Notes under the pieces: model-generated
What the model saw: only the letters and a program-made list of their open reading frames with translations
Database searches by the model: none
Told to the model about the DNA's origin: nothing
In this document: piece after piece, positions 60,719-64,000 of the stretch
Numbering within the stretch: position 1 is the stretch's first letter
Layout: every line of letters starts with the position of its first letter
Program-made: the position numbers and the translations under genes
From: Leisingera sp. JC1
Lineage (GTDB): Bacteria; Pseudomonadota; Alphaproteobacteria; Rhodobacterales; Rhodobacteraceae
NCBI RefSeq assembly: GCF_001679925.1
Contig: NZ_LYUZ01000024.1
Location: 38,877-102,876, forward strand
DNA length: 64,000 nt
Reading direction: 5' to 3'

Positions 60719-61636
60719 ATGAAAAGCCTTGTTGCCGTCCTCACCGTGCTAGCCGCAATCATCGCCTTCTGGTACGCGGCCTGCGTGCCGATGAACATCA
60801 AGGGCGTGCTGGATGCTGCCGAACGGGCAGGGGTTGAAGTCACCCCGGCAACCGCCAAGGAACGCCGGGACAGGGGTGAGATCGGGCTGGTGGTGAACAA
60901 CACATTTGCCATCGCCGACACCTGGGTGCAGGAGCGCCCGCGGCTGCCCGCGCCGCATCAGGTCGCGGTGGAGCTGTGGGAGACCACGGTGGAGAAGAAA
61001 ATCACCTCCAAACGCAGCCTGATCTATCACGGGCAGGTGACTCTGTCGGCAACGCTCCTGGGCTTTGCCATCGGCACCGGGCTTGGCATTCTGCTGGCGG
61101 TTGGGATTGTGCATTCCCGCGTCATGGATATGTCGGTGATGCCCTGGGCGATTGTCAGTCAGACCATCCCGATCATCGCACTGGCGCCGATGATCATCGT
61201 GGTGCTTTACTCCATCGGGGTGCAGGGGATCATCCCCAAGGCAGTGATCTCAGCCTACCTCAGCTTCTTCCCGGTTGTTGTCGGCATGGTGAAGGGCCTT
61301 CGGGCACCGGATGCGATGCAGTTGGATCTGCTGAAAACCTACAACGCCAACACGAACCAGGGGTTCTGGAAGCTGCGGCTGCCGTCCTCGATGCCTTATC
61401 TGTTTGCGTCGCTGAAGATCGGCATTGCCGCCTCGCTGGTGGGGGCCATCGTGGGTGAGCTGCCGACCGGTGCGGTTGCGGGCCTTGGCGCAAGGCTCTT
61501 GGCGGGCAGCTATTACGGGCAGACCGTGCAGATCTGGTCGGCGCTGTTTGCCGCGGCGATCCTGGCGGCGGCGCTGGTGGCGCTGCTGGGCCTGATCGAG
61601 AAGGTTGTCTTGAACCGGATGGGGGTACGGGCATGA
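60719..61636 (+). CDS. ABC transporter permease, first subunit
   Basis: The start at ATG 60719 ('MKSLVAVLTVLAAIIAFWYAACVP') gives 305 aa. The first helix is followed by a long non-membrane segment of about 90 residues ('ERAGVEVTPATAKERRDRGEIGLVVNN'), unusual in binding-protein-dependent permeases, then five helices with the EAA loop 'LLKTYNANTNQGFWKLRLPSSMPYL'. It partners the second permease, which overlaps by 4 bp (ATGA). It belongs to the NitT/TauT/ThiX-like permease group. Confidence 0.92.
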   Translation: MKSLVAVLTVLAAIIAFWYAACVPMNIKGVLDAAERAGVEVTPATAKERRDRGEIGLVVNNTFAIADTWVQERPRLPAPHQVAVELWETTVEKKITSKRSLIYHGQVTLSATLLGFAIGTGLGILLAVGIVHSRVMDMSVMPWAIVSQTIPIIALAPMIIVVLYSIGVQGIIPKAVISAYLSFFPVVVGMVKGLRAPDAMQLDLLKTYNANTNQGFWKLRLPSSMPYLFASLKIGIAASLVGAIVGELPTGAVAGLGARLLAGSYYGQTVQIWSALFAAAILAAALVALLGLIEKVVLNRMGVRA

Positions 61637-62478
61637 TACTGGTGATCCTTGCAATCCTTGTCTGGTGTTCGGGCTGGTGGCTGAACAGCCGGCTGGCAAA
61701 CAGCCCGGCATCGAAAACCCGCGCGGTGCAGCTGCTGGTGCCGGCCATCTTCGGCATCACCGTTCTGGTGGTCTGGGAACTGCTGGTCAGGGGGCTGGCG
61801 GTGTCGCTGGTGATCCTGCCGGCGCCGACGGTCATTGCGGCGCGCTTTGCCTCCAGTCTGCCGATCCTGTGGGAGGATTTTGCCCAGACGATCCTGAAGG
61901 GCGCGCTTGGCGGTTACCTGATCGGTTGCGGCGCGGCTTTCCTGACTGCGATCCTGGTGGACCGCAGCGATTTCCTGCGCCGGGGCCTCTTGCCGGTCGG
62001 GAATTTCGTTGCTGCGCTGCCGATTGTCGGCACCGCGCCGATCCTAGTGATGTGGTTCGGGTTTGACTGGCATTCAAAGGCTGCGGTGGTTGTGGTCATG
62101 GTGTTCTTTCCTATGCTGGTGAACACCGTGGCGGGGTTGCGTGAAACCGACCAGATGCAGCGCGACCTGATGCAGACCTATGCGGCTGGATACTGGCAGA
62201 GCTTCTTCAAGCTGCGGCTGCCGGCGGCGCTGCCGTTTGTGTTTAACGGGCTCAAGATCTCAACCACGCTGGCGCTTATTGGCGCGATTGTGGCGGAGTT
62301 CTTTGGCTCGCCCACCGTCGGCATGGGCTTCCGCATTTCCACCAGCGTCGGACAGCTGGCGCTGGACATGGTCTGGGCGGAAATCGTGGTGGCGGCGCTG
62401 GCCGGGTCGGCCTTCTACGGGCTGGTTGCGCTGATCGAGAAGAGTTTTACCTTCTGGCACCCTTCACAGCGGGGCTGA
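61633..62478 (+). CDS. ABC transporter permease, second subunit
   Basis: The 281-residue protein has about six helices and the EAA loop 'LMQTYAAGYWQSFFKLRLPAALPFV'. It is homologous to the preceding permease without the long hydrophilic insert. The start overlaps the first permease as ATGA, which suggests a 1:1 heterodimer. It is followed by a terminator, after which the binding protein is expressed separately. Confidence 0.93.
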   Translation: MILVILAILVWCSGWWLNSRLANSPASKTRAVQLLVPAIFGITVLVVWELLVRGLAVSLVILPAPTVIAARFASSLPILWEDFAQTILKGALGGYLIGCGAAFLTAILVDRSDFLRRGLLPVGNFVAALPIVGTAPILVMWFGFDWHSKAAVVVVMVFFPMLVNTVAGLRETDQMQRDLMQTYAAGYWQSFFKLRLPAALPFVFNGLKISTTLALIGAIVAEFFGSPTVGMGFRISTSVGQLALDMVWAEIVVAALAGSAFYGLVALIEKSFTFWHPSQRG

Positions 62479-62485
62479 AAGTTGA

Positions 62486-62515
62486 ACCGTCCCGCTGATT
62501 GCGGGGCGGTTTTTT
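62486..62515 (+). terminator. Rho-independent terminator after the permease genes
   Basis: A 10-bp stem (ACCGTCCCGC / GCGGGGCGGT, one G-T pair, loop TGATT) is followed by a T-run (TTTTT). It separates the hydrolase-transporter operon from the binding-protein gene. Confidence 0.9.
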
Positions 62516-62568
62516 GCGGAAATCTTGCGCGGGGTGCCGTCAAAGGCTGGCCTCATAAAGAAAAAACT

Positions 62569-62584
62569 TTGAACGAATGGTCAA
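62569..62584. promoter_or_regulatory. RutR box upstream of the binding-protein gene
   Basis: TTGAACGAATGGTCAA matches 12 of 14 consensus bases; the right half TGGTCAA is perfect. It lies 43 bp before the ATG and just past the preceding terminator, so the binding protein should have its own RutR-controlled promoter. Confidence 0.75.
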
Positions 62585-62627
62585 ACCCGGGCAAGCTTCA
62601 CATCATAATCAACAGGGAGAACGAGAC

Positions 62628-63614
62628 ATGAAACATCTGATGACAGCGGCAGCGCTGATGATGGGCGCCGCAGGGGCGGCGCAGGCGGCGGATGACGTCA
62701 CGCTGCAGCTGAAGTGGGTGACCCAGGCGCAGTTCGCGGGCTATTACGTGGCGCTGGACAAGGGGTTCTATGAAGAAGAGGACCTGAATGTCACCATCCT
62801 TCCGGGCGGCCCCGATATTGCGCCGACCCAGGTGATTGCCGGCGGCGGTGCTGATGTGACGGTGGAATGGATGCCTGCGGCGCTGGCCGCACGTGAAAAG
62901 GGCCTGCCGCTGGTCAATATCGCGCAGCCGTTCAAATCCTCCGGCATGATGCTGACCTGCTGGAAGGACACCGGCATTGCCGAACCAGCCGATCTGGCGA
63001 ACCGCACCCTGGGGGTCTGGTTCTTCGGTAATGAGTTCCCGTTCATGAGCTGGATGAGCCAGCTGGGCATCTCCACCGAGGGTAAGAGCGAGAACGGTGT
63101 GGAAGTTCTGAAGCAGGGTTTCAACGTCGATCCGCTGCTGCAGCGCCAGGCGGACTGCATCTCGACCATGACCTATAATGAATACTGGCAGGTCATTGAC
63201 GCGGGTGTGTCGCCGGATGAGCTGATCACCTTCAAGTACGAGGATCAGGGCGTGGCGACGCTGGAAGACGGTTTGTACGTGCTGGAGGAGAACCTGAACG
63301 ACGAGGCCTTTGCCGGCAAGATGGAGCGTTTTGTCCGGGCGTCGATGAAGGGCTGGAAATACGCCGAGGAGAACCCGGACGAGGCGGCAGAGATCGTGCT
63401 GGACAATGACGCCTCCGGTGCCCAGACCGAAACCCACCAGAAGCGGATGATGGGCGAGATTGCCAAGCTGACCGCGGGCAGCAACGGCGCGCTGGACGAA
63501 GCGGACTACCAGCGCACCGTGTCGACCCTGATGGGCGGCGGCTCTGATCCGGTGATCACCAAGGAGCCGGAGGGCGCCTGGACCCATGCCATTACCGATG
63601 CGGCTCTGAAGTAA
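62628..63614 (+). CDS. ABC transporter substrate-binding protein (NMT1/THI5-like)
   Basis: The start at ATG 62628 (328 aa) has a Sec signal peptide ('MKHLMTAAALMMGAAGAAQA', cleaved before ADDVTL). The NMT1/THI5 opening 'LQLKWVTQAQFAGYYVALDKGFYEEEDLNVTI' and 'GGGADVTVEWMPAAL' are strong. THI5/ThiY proteins bind pyrimidine precursors of thiamine; here the RutR box and pyrimidine genes suggest uracil, thymine or a dihydro- or ureido-intermediate as ligand. The protein is periplasmic. Confidence 0.93.
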   Translation: MKHLMTAAALMMGAAGAAQAADDVTLQLKWVTQAQFAGYYVALDKGFYEEEDLNVTILPGGPDIAPTQVIAGGGADVTVEWMPAALAAREKGLPLVNIAQPFKSSGMMLTCWKDTGIAEPADLANRTLGVWFFGNEFPFMSWMSQLGISTEGKSENGVEVLKQGFNVDPLLQRQADCISTMTYNEYWQVIDAGVSPDELITFKYEDQGVATLEDGLYVLEENLNDEAFAGKMERFVRASMKGWKYAEENPDEAAEIVLDNDASGAQTETHQKRMMGEIAKLTAGSNGALDEADYQRTVSTLMGGGSDPVITKEPEGAWTHAITDAALK

Positions 63615-63641
63615 ACCGCAGCAGCAGACAGATACTGCCAG

Positions 63642-63670
63642 CCCCGCCGGACCTGTTCCGGCGGGGTTTT
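63642..63670 (+). terminator. Rho-independent terminator after the binding-protein gene
   Basis: A perfect 10-bp stem CCCCGCCGGA / TCCGGCGGGG (loop CCTGT) is followed by TTTT. It closes the pyrimidine locus. Confidence 0.93.
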
Positions 63671-64000
63671 CCATTCATTGCTTCTGGATTGGTTAAATTT
63701 GCAACAAAATTGCAGCTCGATGGAAAAACATCCTGAGGTTGTTTTTGTTTGTGTTATCCTAATCTCATGGGAGAGATGTGCGGACGTATCTCTGAACGGG
63801 TGAGGCCTGCTGGCAAAGCGCCGCAGCATTTGTGTCTTTGTTCCCGGTCTGAAGCCGCCGAGTGCCGGTCCAAGTACGCGGTCAAAGGGCGGTTCGCCCT
63901 GCGTGATGTGGCCTGCCGGAGCAGCGCCTTGCCTCTGATGGCATTGTGCCAGAAGGCGCATGGGCGAAAACTGGCAACAGGCCGGGCGCAGGTCCTGGTG
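63671..64000. other. Unassigned right-hand end
   Basis: No recognised gene. An ATG frame from 63767 stays open to the window edge (78 codons, many Cys and Arg), but its product matches nothing I know and its ribosome binding site is poor. A small RNA is possible: a stable GGGCG-GTT-CGCCC hairpin sits near 63890, but I recognise no RNA family. The first 100 bp are AT-rich and promoter-like, with TTATCCTAAT near 63755-63764. Confidence 0.35.

Noticed and set aside
1-64000. CRISPR array, prophage, insertion sequence, tRNA or rRNA
   Set aside because: No regularly spaced repeats, transposase, integrase or phage structural frames, and no cloverleaf or rRNA sequence was seen in reading the window.

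Overview
The window is high-GC, gene-dense chromosomal DNA from an alphaproteobacterium, most likely a member of the Roseobacter group of Rhodobacteraceae (Phaeobacter/Leisingera-like). This rests on recognisable protein families rather than a database match: an NDUFA12-type complex I subunit, a fused PhaAB antiporter subunit, an ScfR-family regulator, a BigR/SqrR-type ArsR repressor, a SelD with an N-terminal flavoprotein domain, and the clpP-clpX and accB-accC pairs. I see no rRNA, tRNA, CRISPR array, prophage, transposase or integrase. It reads as core and metabolic chromosome rather than an island.

Layout. 1-5.2 kb: end of a TPR protein, an SRAP (HMCES/YedK) DNA-crosslink protein, a MarR regulator, and the tRNA 2-selenouridine pair mnmH and selD. 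5.2-11.1 kb: a six-gene Mrp/Pha-type cation/proton antiporter operon on the minus strand. 11.4-12.7 kb: rhodanese and PHB-depolymerase-type esterase. 12.9-18.9 kb: the osmoregulated periplasmic glucan operon opgC-opgG-opgH with an upstream TTC38-like TPR gene. 19.2-22.0 kb: a CaiB/BaiF CoA-transferase overlapping a ThDP enzyme. 22.1-26.3 kb: DUF302 protein, PhoX phosphatase, BigR/SqrR-like repressor and a GlxA-type AraC regulator. 26.6-33.0 kb: housekeeping (clpP, clpX, RidA, NDUFA12, MlaD, DUF2155, aat, accC, accB). 33.1-36.7 kb: LuxR-HTH proteins, an acyl-CoA ligase, and a PepSY/cytochrome b/membrane-tethered HTH trio. 36.9-42.2 kb: a complete branched-chain amino-acid-type ABC transporter. 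42.4-48.6 kb: ScfR, a stand-alone receiver, a small membrane protein, a symporter-histidine kinase hybrid and a FliM/FliN-like protein. 48.9-51.1 kb: a sulfide/persulfide detoxification operon (metallo-beta-lactamase, two YeeE/YedE half-transporters, DUF442 protein). 51.4-52.9 kb: small genes including a GapR/DUF2312 protein and a second RidA. 53.1-63.6 kb: a complete reductive pyrimidine degradation locus (preT, preA, rutR, beta-ureidopropionase, dihydropyrimidinase and an ABC importer).

The strongest system-level result is the last block. A perfect RutR operator (TTGACCAnnTGGTCAA) lies between rutR and the hydrolase gene. Two degenerate copies lie directly upstream of preT and of the substrate-binding protein gene, so the whole 10.5 kb looks like one uracil-responsive regulon that pairs the reductive (PreTA) route with a dedicated NMT1/THI5-type ABC importer. 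The second is a split persulfide circuit: a BigR-like repressor at 24.8 kb with cysteines at exactly positions 42 and 108, and its expected target operon 24 kb away. The two promoter regions share an ATTCTCAA half-site. Long open frames antisense to the real genes are common here because of the high GC and were not annotated.
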